This document shows, piece by piece, positions 1-5,146 of a DNA stretch of 5,146 nt. This stretch comes from Mucilaginibacter sp. (lineage in GTDB: Bacteria > Bacteroidota > Bacteroidia > Sphingobacteriales > Sphingobacteriaceae). The notes under the pieces are model-generated. The model saw nothing but the letters and a program-made list of their open reading frames with translations, did not search any database and was not told the DNA's origin. The stretch spans positions 1-5,146 of the forward strand of contig JAFAKI010000325.1 of assembly GCA_019235595.1 (NCBI GenBank), read 5' to 3'. The translations under genes were made by a program, and so were the position numbers. Position 1 is the stretch's first letter. The number at the start of each line of letters is the position of its first letter.

Positions 1-692
1 GTCAAGGTCTCCCGGTACAGCATGAAGCGCATCTTGCCTTGGTTGGTGATGGCCGAAATCAAGTTGATGCGCGCCCTTTTCGACTGGGACAGCGCCAGGA
101 CTGGGGTTTGGCCTTTCGGGGCGTAGCCGCGTGGATAGTGCTCGATACTCGACACCGCCGATTCGTCGCCCCAGCTGATTTCAGCCTTTTCCGCTTTAGC
201 ACGCGCGACGATGGCCGGGTACTCATCCTTGAGCCATTTCTCGACTGCAGCCGGTCGCTGCTCATAAGCGCGTTTGAGCGGGCGCTGCGGCGTGAAGCCC
301 CAGCGGGCCAAGTACAAACGGACAGTACGGATCGGCAGATCGATCAGAAACATCTGCTTGATTACAGTTTTGACCGCCTGAGCACTCCACAGGGCAAACT
401 TCAGCTTCATCTGGTCTGGCGTGCGATCCACGATGTCCTGCTTGATCCGGGCTTCCTGCGCCTCGGTCAGCCTACGGCCGGTGCCTTCGGCGCGACCGCG
501 CTTATGTTCTTTGAGTCCCTGCGCACCTTGCTCCGCCTCACGCCCCACCCAAGCGGAAATGGTGGGACGGCGCAGCCCGAGTTCTTCGGCAATACAGGCT
601 TGAGACCGGCCTCGCTTATACATCCTGATGACGGTACGCCTCAACTGCTCACGGGCGGCCGGTTCAAGCTTGCGAACATCGATTTTTTCCAT
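1..692 (-). CDS. IS630-family transposase, 3' part beyond window
   Basis: DDE transposase catalysing cut-and-paste movement of its own element. Reading leftward from ATG at 692, 230 codons are open to the edge; the family is usually about 340 residues, so roughly a third is missing. The N-terminus begins MEKIDVRKLEP, typical of the family. A helix-turn-helix lies at about residues 31-49 (QACIAEELGLRRPTISAWV), followed by a basic linker (KRGRAEG) and a second winged-helix-like region at about 95-150 (YLARWGFTPQRPLKRAYEQRP at the end). The catalytic domain starts near residue 170 with ISWGDESAV, where D176 is the expected first Asp of the DDE triad. The second Asp and the Glu would lie off the window, so intactness cannot be judged. 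No Shine-Dalgarno precedes the ATG; a TATAAT ends 6 nt upstream, suggesting a leaderless message. Plus-strand ORFs over this region are shadows of this gene. Confidence 0.9.
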   Translation of the reverse strand, partial: MEKIDVRKLEPAAREQLRRTVIRMYKRGRSQACIAEELGLRRPTISAWVGREAEQGAQGLKEHKRGRAEGTGRRLTEAQEARIKQDIVDRTPDQMKLKFALWSAQAVKTVIKQMFLIDLPIRTVRLYLARWGFTPQRPLKRAYEQRPAAVEKWLKDEYPAIVARAKAEKAEISWGDESAVSSIEHYPRGYAPKGQTPVLALSQSKRARINLISAITNQGKMRFMLYRETL

Positions 693-698
693 GCCGGA

Positions 699-704
699 AT
701 TATA
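699..704 (-). promoter_or_regulatory. Candidate -10 box for the transposase
   Basis: A perfect TATAAT reads on the minus strand, with its last base 6 nt before the transposase ATG. This places the expected transcription start at or next to the A of the ATG (position 692), so the mRNA would have almost no leader. No good -35 is present at 17 bp (GCAGTA). Low intrinsic expression or regulated expression would fit an insertion sequence. This is a prediction from spacing only. Confidence 0.4.
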
Positions 705-706
705 TC

Positions 707-718
707 ATCCGTACGGAT
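707..718. repeat. 12-bp perfect palindrome in the transposase promoter
   Basis: ATCCGTACGGAT is a perfect 12-bp palindrome, located just upstream of the candidate TATAAT and within the spacer where RNA polymerase would bind. It could be an operator, or a transposase binding site near the element end. No regulator can be named from the sequence. Confidence 0.45.
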
Positions 719-750
719 TATTACTGCCTGGTTAGTAATTATTTTCATTT

Positions 751-779
751 TTTTACATGTATACACATTGCATGTAAAA
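751..779. repeat. Inverted repeat upstream of the acyltransferase gene
   Basis: TTTTACATG at 751-759 and CATGTAAAA at 771-779 form a 9-bp perfect inverted repeat around an 11-nt spacer. It lies between the transposase and acyltransferase genes, about 55 bp before the acyltransferase ATG. It is AT-rich. On the plus strand it is followed by TTTGTTTAG rather than a clean T-run, so it is a poor terminator. A regulator-binding site upstream of the acyltransferase promoter is the alternative. Confidence 0.4.
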
Positions 780-807
780 TTTGTTTAGTTGAGTAAAATT
801 CCTTTGT

Positions 808-813
808 CATAAT
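808..813 (+). promoter_or_regulatory. Candidate -10 box for the acyltransferase gene
   Basis: CATAAT matches the sigma-70 -10 consensus at five of six positions. The hexamer 17 bp upstream (TTAGTT, 785-790) is a weak -35. Transcription would begin near 820. That would exclude the upstream in-frame TTG at 814 and favour the ATG at 835 as the start codon. The call rests on consensus matching alone. Confidence 0.3.
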
Positions 814-834
814 TTGCGCGTCTTAAAGAGTTTA

Positions 835-2910
835 ATGCAGACACTTAAATCACTAGCCAAGCAACATTATCACATTGCATACAGACCGGACATTGACGGA
901 TTGAGAGCAATTGCGATATTAGCGGTTGTCATATTTCACGCATTCCCAAACTTCCTGCCAGGAGGCTTTATTGGTGTTGATGTATTTTTTGTTATTTCTG
1001 GCTATTTAATATCAAAAATTATATTTACAGATCTGAATGCAGAGAAATTTTATTTTGGGAGATTTTATGCTAATCGAATAAGAAGGATATTTCCTGCATT
1101 AATAACTATATTGATAATATGTTATGCGGTCGGGTGGTTCATTTTATTGCCTGATGAATTCAAGCAGCTGGGGCATCATATTGAAGCAAGTTCTGGATTT
1201 TTTCAAAATATAGTTTTGTGGAAAGAGTCTGGTTATTTTGATAATGCTACTGAATTCAAACCATTGATGCACCTTTGGTCACTATCCGTTGAAGAGCAGT
1301 TTTACCTGGTATTTCCATTTCTTGTTTTTCTGGTTTGGAAAACAAGGTTCAATGTTGTATTTATTTTATTTTTTATTTTGATTTTATCATTTTATCAAAA
1401 TGTAACAGGAATGAAGTCTGATCCAGTTAAAGACTTCTATGCACCTCAGTCACGTTTATGGGAAATGCTTGCGGGTTCTATTCTGGCATACTCGCAACTT
1501 TTCAGCTTGGCAAGTAATAACATAGTCACCCGAAATGGCAATTTTTTTAAAATTTCGATATCAACTAAATTTAAAAAAATAAAAAATAATATTTTTAATG
1601 GCGTTTCATTTTTTGGTTTGTTATCACTTGCTTTTGGGTTGTTGTGGATTGATAGGGATAAGCTATTTCCTGGTTGGTTGGCACTAATTCCTGTTGTCGG
1701 TGCGTTTATGCTAATCGCCGCTGGAAGCGATGCATGGATAAATAGAAAATTTCTTTCAAATAAATTAATGTTATTTATTGGTAAGATAAGCTACCCATTG
1801 TATCTGTGGCACTGGATTTTATTGTCATTTCCACAAATTGTTGAAAACAAAGCTCCGGGATTTTCAATTCGACTTTTGGCTATTTTGTTAAGTGTATTGC
1901 TTGCGTGGGTTACATTTAAAATGATAGAGTCGCCAATTAGATTTGGAAAGAAAAGTGCGGGAGGGATTTGGGTTCTGGGTGTTGTGCTGTTTTGTATTGG
2001 GTTAACAGGTTTTGTTACCTTTGAAATGGATGGGTTGGATTTTAGAGGTGATATGAAAAGCTTGCAGCATACATATAGTGGGCTAAGTTTGTATGCGCCG
2101 AATGAGAAATTGCAAGATTGTTCCCATGAATTGCAAAAAATAGGATTTAATTACTGCAAGCAATCTAGTACCAATCTCCCGAGTTTGGCAATGGTTGGGG
2201 ATAGTCATGCAGAGCATTTATTCTATGGTACTATAAAAAGTAGCCAAGATAATTGGATATTGCTTGGCAATTCCAGTTGCCCACCGACTATGGGTATTGA
2301 AGTTACATCGACATCGGCACATGATTGCAAGAAATTCATGTTTGATATTTTTAGCTATCTTGCAAGGTCGGAAAATATCAAAACGGTTGCTCTTTCCTAT
2401 TTTGGAGGTTACGCTTCTGATAAAGATTTTGCAGCTGATCATGTAATTAAAAATAATGGCCCTGCTGAAATAAAAGTAACTGGTGATTATGAGTCCTCTA
2501 AAGAAGGTTTATTTTTTTCTGGATTAAATAATTCAATAAACTTTCTGGAGAAAAATAATAAGGATGTTATTTTAATTGTTGATATACCTGAGTTGCCATT
2601 TTTTCCGCGATCTTGCTTAAGTCGTCCATTTTTTTCTAGTGAAATTAAAAATTGCACACTGGATCGGAAAGTGGTGGATAAACGACAGGAAGTGATGAGA
2701 AAGGAAGTCAAGAGACTTGCTTCTCTCCATCCTCGAATGCGTGTTTTTGATACCCTGCCATATTTATGCAATGAATCAGTGTGTAATGTATTTATTAATA
2801 ATGAGTTAATTTATCGGGACTCACATCATCTTGGTATTTATGGGAGCAAATATCTGGGAGGTGAATTCGTAAGGTGGCTTGATAGTGCTCATGGTAAACG
2901 GGAGATGTAA
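835..2910 (+). CDS. OafA/YrhL-type membrane acyltransferase with C-terminal SGNH domain
   Basis: A 691-residue inner-membrane O-acyltransferase (Acyltransferase 3 fused to SGNH), expected to pass acetyl or similar groups across the membrane onto a surface glycan such as O-antigen, capsule or exopolysaccharide. The N-terminal half (about 11-400) carries the family motifs: YRPDIDGLRAIA at 16-27, His35 in the first membrane helix, GVDVFFVISGYLIS at 47-60, SVEEQFY at 151-157 and YPLYLWHW at 320-327, with about ten hydrophobic segments. The C-terminal periplasmic domain (about 420-691) has the SGNH block I GDSH at 455-458 (nucleophile Ser457) and the block V motif DSHHL at 662-666, giving the catalytic pair Asp662/His665. 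Length is normal and the frame intact. I chose ATG 835, preceded by AAAGAG; the TTG at 814 lacks a ribosome site. Codon use is much more AT-rich than the flanking genes, implying acquisition by transfer. The acceptor glycan is not inferable, since no polysaccharide genes adjoin it. Confidence 0.93.
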   Translation: MQTLKSLAKQHYHIAYRPDIDGLRAIAILAVVIFHAFPNFLPGGFIGVDVFFVISGYLISKIIFTDLNAEKFYFGRFYANRIRRIFPALITILIICYAVGWFILLPDEFKQLGHHIEASSGFFQNIVLWKESGYFDNATEFKPLMHLWSLSVEEQFYLVFPFLVFLVWKTRFNVVFILFFILILSFYQNVTGMKSDPVKDFYAPQSRLWEMLAGSILAYSQLFSLASNNIVTRNGNFFKISISTKFKKIKNNIFNGVSFFGLLSLAFGLLWIDRDKLFPGWLALIPVVGAFMLIAAGSDAWINRKFLSNKLMLFIGKISYPLYLWHWILLSFPQIVENKAPGFSIRLLAILLSVLLAWVTFKMIESPIRFGKKSAGGIWVLGVVLFCIGLTGFVTFEMDGLDFRGDMKSLQHTYSGLSLYAPNEKLQDCSHELQKIGFNYCKQSSTNLPSLAMVGDSHAEHLFYGTIKSSQDNWILLGNSSCPPTMGIEVTSTSAHDCKKFMFDIFSYLARSENIKTVALSYFGGYASDKDFAADHVIKNNGPAEIKVTGDYESSKEGLFFSGLNNSINFLEKNNKDVILIVDIPELPFFPRSCLSRPFFSSEIKNCTLDRKVVDKRQEVMRKEVKRLASLHPRMRVFDTLPYLCNESVCNVFINNELIYRDSHHLGIYGSKYLGGEFVRWLDSAHGKREM

Positions 2911-3294
2911 CTATAAATTAAATTTCCCACAGAAGTGAGTATTCATATGCCTAATGTTAGGGATGTTGTGCTGTTAATTACATGGTGTGACTGTCAATAT
3001 AGTGGGTGCCTTGAATGTCTTGTTGCATCATAAGGCTTGCATGAATAAATCATCTGGCAAAATGGATGTGAACTATCAATATTTTTTGCGATGAGGTGTG
3101 GGTGGTCGTCCGTGGCTTTGTAAACTGTGATTTGTTGGGGAGTATCGGTGATGCTGTTATGACTATTTTTCTTGTGTGTGGCTGGATATTATTCCAAGGC
3201 GCTATTGCATAAATTCTAGTTGGTATTGAGGAAGGTTTGAGTAAGTTTTAATTTTTCGTTTAATGTGTGTTGCACGGATCGAAAGTTGTGTTCG
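2911..3294. other. AT-rich intergenic stretch, no convincing gene
   Basis: About 380 bp downstream of the acyltransferase gene with frequent stops in all frames. No RNA gene or clear terminator directly follows the stop codon at 2910. Two minor items are present: a 28-codon ORF with four cysteines (2947-3033), and a short sequence at 3198-3215 that resembles the ends of some IS5/IS6-type elements. Neither is strong enough to annotate. The base composition matches the acyltransferase gene, so the stretch probably belongs to the same imported segment. Confidence 0.6.
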
Positions 3295-3330
3295 GCTAAT
3301 CAATAGCAATGTCTCTCCATTGCAATTAGC
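3295..3330. repeat. Two-part hairpin (6 bp + 6 bp stem)
   Basis: GCTAAT (3295-3300) pairs with ATTAGC (3325-3330), and inside them GCAATG (3306-3311) pairs with CATTGC (3318-3323) around the 6-nt loop TCTCTC. The two stems are separated by an asymmetric internal loop (5 nt against 1 nt). No T-run follows. The two-tier pairing suggests a structured RNA or a decayed inverted repeat rather than a simple terminator. Confidence 0.45.
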
Positions 3331-3358
3331 AAACCACCAGCTGTCAGCTTTACAATCA

Positions 3359-3389
3359 GCCTCTTAAGCAGTGAGGCCAGCTTTTTTTC
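3359..3389 (+). terminator. Possible weak rho-independent terminator
   Basis: GCCTC (3359-3363) and GAGGC (3373-3377) form a 5-bp stem with a 9-nt loop. After three bases (CAG) and a C comes a run of seven T (3382-3388). The orientation would end rightward transcription, for example from the acyltransferase gene about 450 bp upstream. The short stem, the long loop and the gap before the T-run make it weak. Confidence 0.35.
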
Positions 3390-3397
3390 TGGTGAGA

Positions 3398-3447
3398 TAA
3401 AGATATGAGCTGTCATCTCTAAATGGAGATGACAGCTCACGTCTTTA
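3398..3447. repeat. Long near-perfect hairpin, possible bidirectional terminator
   Basis: TGAGCTGTCATCTC (3406-3419) and GAGATGACAGCTCA (3426-3439) form a perfect 14-bp stem with a 6-nt loop. After a 2-by-2 mismatch the pairing resumes with TAAAGA (3398-3403) and TCTTTA (3442-3447), giving 20 paired bases in all. It lies 20 nt past the stop codon of the reverse ORF at 3468-3761. A terminator for that gene, possibly acting both ways, is the simplest reading, but neither side has a long T-run. It may instead be a remnant of paired inverted repeats from a small mobile element. Confidence 0.6.
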
Positions 3448-3467
3448 CACTACCATTCAGTTGCATA

Positions 3468-3761
3468 TCACGCTAAAGACGCTACTTTTTCCAAATACCA
3501 AAGCAAGCCGCAGGCATGATTCAAAGCATGCTTCCATTGCTGAACTTGGTTGTTTTGTTCCCGACATTTGTAGAGAGGCTTGTCGATAGGAAGATTGAAA
3601 AATGCCCATCTTGAACATTTGTCGAGATCCGTAAGAAAACCAGGCAGCGCACAAAAATTTCCTGGTATTTCTCCCAATTTATGCTCAGATCGAGGCTTGG
3701 TATCGCAGGGGTATTGAGTCCTGCCTACCATGTGGACTGTGGAGAAAACATTGATATACAC
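3468..3761 (-). CDS. Unrecognised small ORF, 97 codons
   Basis: I do not recognise this protein. The ORF starts at GTG 3761, with an alternative ATG at 3731 (residue 11); neither has a good Shine-Dalgarno. Its composition is protein-like: four Trp, five Cys (19, 37, 49, 66, 84), and a C-terminal part (about 45-95) with mixed charged and aromatic residues, including FFNLPIDKPLYKCREQNN and ACGLLWYLEKV. It has no signal peptide or membrane helix. Base composition is intermediate between the AT-rich block and nirS. It is divergent from nirS, the FNR-type box lies 13 bp upstream of the GTG, and the long hairpin lies 20 nt after the stop, a gene-like arrangement. A second overlapping frame (3457-3654) is also open, which weakens the case. 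It could be a real orphan gene, a fragment of a decayed gene, or chance. Confidence 0.3.
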   Translation of the reverse strand: MYINVFSTVHMVGRTQYPCDTKPRSEHKLGEIPGNFCALPGFLTDLDKCSRWAFFNLPIDKPLYKCREQNNQVQQWKHALNHACGLLWYLEKVASLA

Positions 3762-3773
3762 ATGGTTAAAGCG

Positions 3774-3787
3774 TTGATTCGAATCAA
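3774..3787 (+). promoter_or_regulatory. FNR/ANR/DNR-type binding site upstream of nirS
   Basis: TTGATTCGAATCAA matches the FNR-family consensus TTGAT-N4-ATCAA at every specified base and is itself a perfect palindrome. Its centre is 76 bp before the nirS ATG. In class II activation the box sits at about -41.5, which predicts a transcription start near 3822 and a 35-nt leader; GAAGAT at 3811-3816 would then be a weak, activator-dependent -10. Such sites drive nir genes under oxygen limitation, through FNR/ANR or the nitric-oxide-responsive DNR type. Which regulator acts here cannot be told from the site. Confidence 0.8.
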
Positions 3788-3844
3788 GGAGGGGGATATG
3801 CCTGCGGGATGAAGATGCCGGCTATCACGCATTACTGTCACGCT

Positions 3845-3848
3845 GGAG
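3845..3848 (+). promoter_or_regulatory. nirS ribosome binding site
   Basis: GGAG lies 8 nt before the ATG at 3857. It supports this start, which also gives a complete Sec signal peptide. Confidence 0.65.
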
Positions 3849-3856
3849 CCCTAACC

Positions 3857-5146
3857 ATGAAGACCCCGCGCTTGTCCTGGCTGCCAAAAACCGTGTTGCT
3901 GGCGGCCCTGCCTTTTGCCGTGTTGCAGGCCTGGGCTGAAAACGCCCCCACTTCCACCAATGCGCCCGAGGCGAAGTACCAGGGGGCGCCGTCCCCGCTG
4001 GCTGCCGAGCCCATGCACCAGAATATCAATCCCAAGGCACCGCCGATGACCGAGGCGGAGTTTGTTCGTGCCAAACAGATTTACTTCGAACGCTGCGCCG
4101 GCTGTCACGGCGTGCTGCGCAAGGGAGCCACCGGCAAGCCGTTGACGCCAGACATCACCCTGACACGTGGCACGGAATACCTGAAGACCTTCATCAAGTA
4201 CGGCTCGCCGGCCGGCATGCCCAACTGGGGGACCTCGGGCGAACTGAACGATGCGCAGGTGGACCTGATGGCGCGCTATGTGCAGCAGGAGCCGCCGACC
4301 CCGCCGGAATTCGGCATGAAGGACATGCTGGGCACCTGGAAAGTGCTGATTCCGCCAGAAAAACGGCCTACGCATAAAGAGAACAATCTGGATGTGGCCA
4401 ACCTGTTCTCGGTCACCCTGCGGGACGCTGGCCAGATTGCCCTGATCGACGGTAACAGCAAGCAGATTGTCAGCGTGCTGAAAACCGGCTACGCCGTGCA
4501 TATTTCGCGCCTGTCGCAGTCCGGGCGTTATCTGTACGTGATCGGCCGCGACGGCAAGATCAACCTGATCGACTTGTGGATGGCCAAGCCGGATACGGTG
4601 GCAGAAATCCGCATCGGCCTGGAAGCCCGTTCGGTGGAAACCTCCAAGTTCAAGGGCTTTGAAGACAAGCTGGCCGTGGCCGGTGCCTACTGGCCGCCGC
4701 AGTATGTGATCATGGACGGTAATACCCTCAAGCCGCTGAAGATTGTCGGCACCCGTGGCATGACGGTGGATAACGAATACCACCCCGAGCCGCGCGTGGC
4801 TTCCATCGTGGCCAGTCACTACAAGCCGGAATTCGTCATCAATGCCAAGGAAACCGGCAAGATCATGATGGTGGATTACTCGGACCTGACCAACCTCAAG
4901 ACCACTACCATCGACGCCGCCAAGTTCCTGCATGACGGCGGCTTTGATACCACTGGCCGTTACTTTATGGTGGCGGCCAATGCCTCCAACAAGGTGGCCG
5001 TGGTGGATACCAAGCTGGACAAGCTGGCCGCGCTGGTGGATGTGGGCAAGACCCCGCACCCGGGCCGTGGTGCCAACTTTGTCGACCCGCAATACGGCCC
5101 GGTATGGGCGACTGGCCACCTGGGCGACGACAGCATCAGCCTGATC
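3857..5146 (+). CDS. nirS: Cytochrome cd1 nitrite reductase NirS, 3' part beyond window
   Basis: Periplasmic haem c/haem d1 enzyme reducing nitrite to nitric oxide, the defining step of denitrification. 430 codons are open to the right edge; the family has about 560-600 residues, so the end of the d1 beta-propeller is missing. Residues 1-27 are a Sec signal peptide with likely cleavage after AWA. The cytochrome c domain has CAGCH at 80-84 (Cys80, Cys83, His84) and GMPNWG with Met121, the likely axial ligand. The d1 domain has AVHISR with His215, the expected proximal d1 ligand, then FLHDGG (His359) and PHPGRG (His401), the expected active-site histidines. The spacings (84 to 121 is 37, 84 to 215 is 131, 359 to 401 is 42) match those I recall for the Pseudomonas aeruginosa enzyme (His51, Met88, His182, His327, His369). 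All visible key residues are present. It is GC-rich, unlike the block to its left. The long minus-strand ORF opposite is a shadow. Confidence 0.97.
   Translation, partial: MKTPRLSWLPKTVLLAALPFAVLQAWAENAPTSTNAPEAKYQGAPSPLAAEPMHQNINPKAPPMTEAEFVRAKQIYFERCAGCHGVLRKGATGKPLTPDITLTRGTEYLKTFIKYGSPAGMPNWGTSGELNDAQVDLMARYVQQEPPTPPEFGMKDMLGTWKVLIPPEKRPTHKENNLDVANLFSVTLRDAGQIALIDGNSKQIVSVLKTGYAVHISRLSQSGRYLYVIGRDGKINLIDLWMAKPDTVAEIRIGLEARSVETSKFKGFEDKLAVAGAYWPPQYVIMDGNTLKPLKIVGTRGMTVDNEYHPEPRVASIVASHYKPEFVINAKETGKIMMVDYSDLTNLKTTTIDAAKFLHDGGFDTTGRYFMVAANASNKVAVVDTKLDKLAALVDVGKTPHPGRGANFVDPQYGPVWATGHLGDDSISLI

Larger units (their letters stand above)
1..740 (-). mobile_element. IS630-family insertion sequence, partial (outer end approximate)
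   Basis: This is the 5' portion of an IS630-family element, recognised from its transposase (minus strand, start at 692). The rest lies beyond the left edge. Elements of this family insert at TA dinucleotides and duplicate them, and their terminal inverted repeats normally lie a few tens of bases outside the transposase start. The outer end should therefore fall in about 693-740, where GC-rich coding sequence gives way to AT-rich DNA. A short inverted repeat (ATTACT at 720-725, AGTAAT at 734-739) is in this area. I cannot define the terminal repeat because the other end of the element is not in the window, so the boundary given is an estimate. Confidence 0.5.

Noticed and set aside
39..788. 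Long plus-strand ORF of 249 codons
   Set aside because: It is antisense to the transposase, whose minus-strand frame gives clear IS630 motifs; the plus-strand product has no recognisable features.
814..834. TTG at 814 as start of the acyltransferase gene
   Set aside because: It has no ribosome site and overlaps the region expected to be at or just before the transcription start; ATG 835 has AAAGAG upstream.
2218..2771. Small ORFs on both strands within the acyltransferase gene
   Set aside because: The acyltransferase frame is intact with SGNH motifs on both sides, so these are shadows.
3295..3447. CRISPR array or tandem repeat array
   Set aside because: The structures here are inverted repeats of differing sequence, with no regularly spaced identical direct repeats.
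3457..3654. 65-codon minus-strand ORF overlapping the 97-codon one
   Set aside because: It is shorter, in a different frame, and has a less protein-like composition; at most one of the two can be the main gene.
3851..5119. 422-codon minus-strand ORF, rich in His, Arg and Gly
   Set aside because: It lies opposite nirS in GC-rich DNA, a usual cause of long antisense ORFs, and the nirS frame carries all family motifs.

Overview
The window looks like a chromosomal segment of a denitrifying proteobacterium. A beta-proteobacterium (for example Neisseriales) or a Pseudomonas-like lineage would fit, but the genus cannot be fixed from this sequence. The evidence is a GC-rich nirS gene (cytochrome cd1 nitrite reductase) preceded by a perfect FNR/ANR/DNR-type box. 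Two of the three clear genes run off the window edges.

Layout. (1) Positions 1-692, minus strand: the 5' two-thirds of a GC-rich IS630-family transposase, cut by the left edge. The outer end of the element lies in about 693-740. (2) Positions 693-834: an AT-rich promoter and repeat region serving the transposase leftward and the next gene rightward. (3) Positions 835-2910, plus strand: a strikingly AT-rich gene for an integral-membrane acyltransferase of the OafA/YrhL type with a C-terminal periplasmic SGNH domain. It probably O-acylates a surface polysaccharide. (4) Positions 2911-3467: about 550 bp with no convincing gene. The last 150 bp carry three successive hairpin-forming sequences, including a 14-bp perfect stem extended by a further 6 bp. 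(5) Positions 3468-3761, minus strand: a 97-codon ORF of unknown function that ends 20 nt before the long hairpin. (6) Positions 3774-3787: the FNR-type box. (7) Positions 3857-5146, plus strand: nirS, 430 codons, cut by the right edge.

Interpretation. The GC-rich ends (IS element and nirS) and the AT-rich middle (acyltransferase and its flanks) suggest that the acyltransferase block is horizontally acquired cargo, placed between a mobile element and the host's denitrification locus. The acyltransferase and nirS have no evident functional link. nirS should be induced under low oxygen through an FNR-family regulator, possibly with nitric oxide sensing by a DNR-type member. I do not see a clear novel defence or mobile system. 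The least explained parts are the hairpin cluster at 3295-3447 and the orphan reverse-strand ORF beside it.
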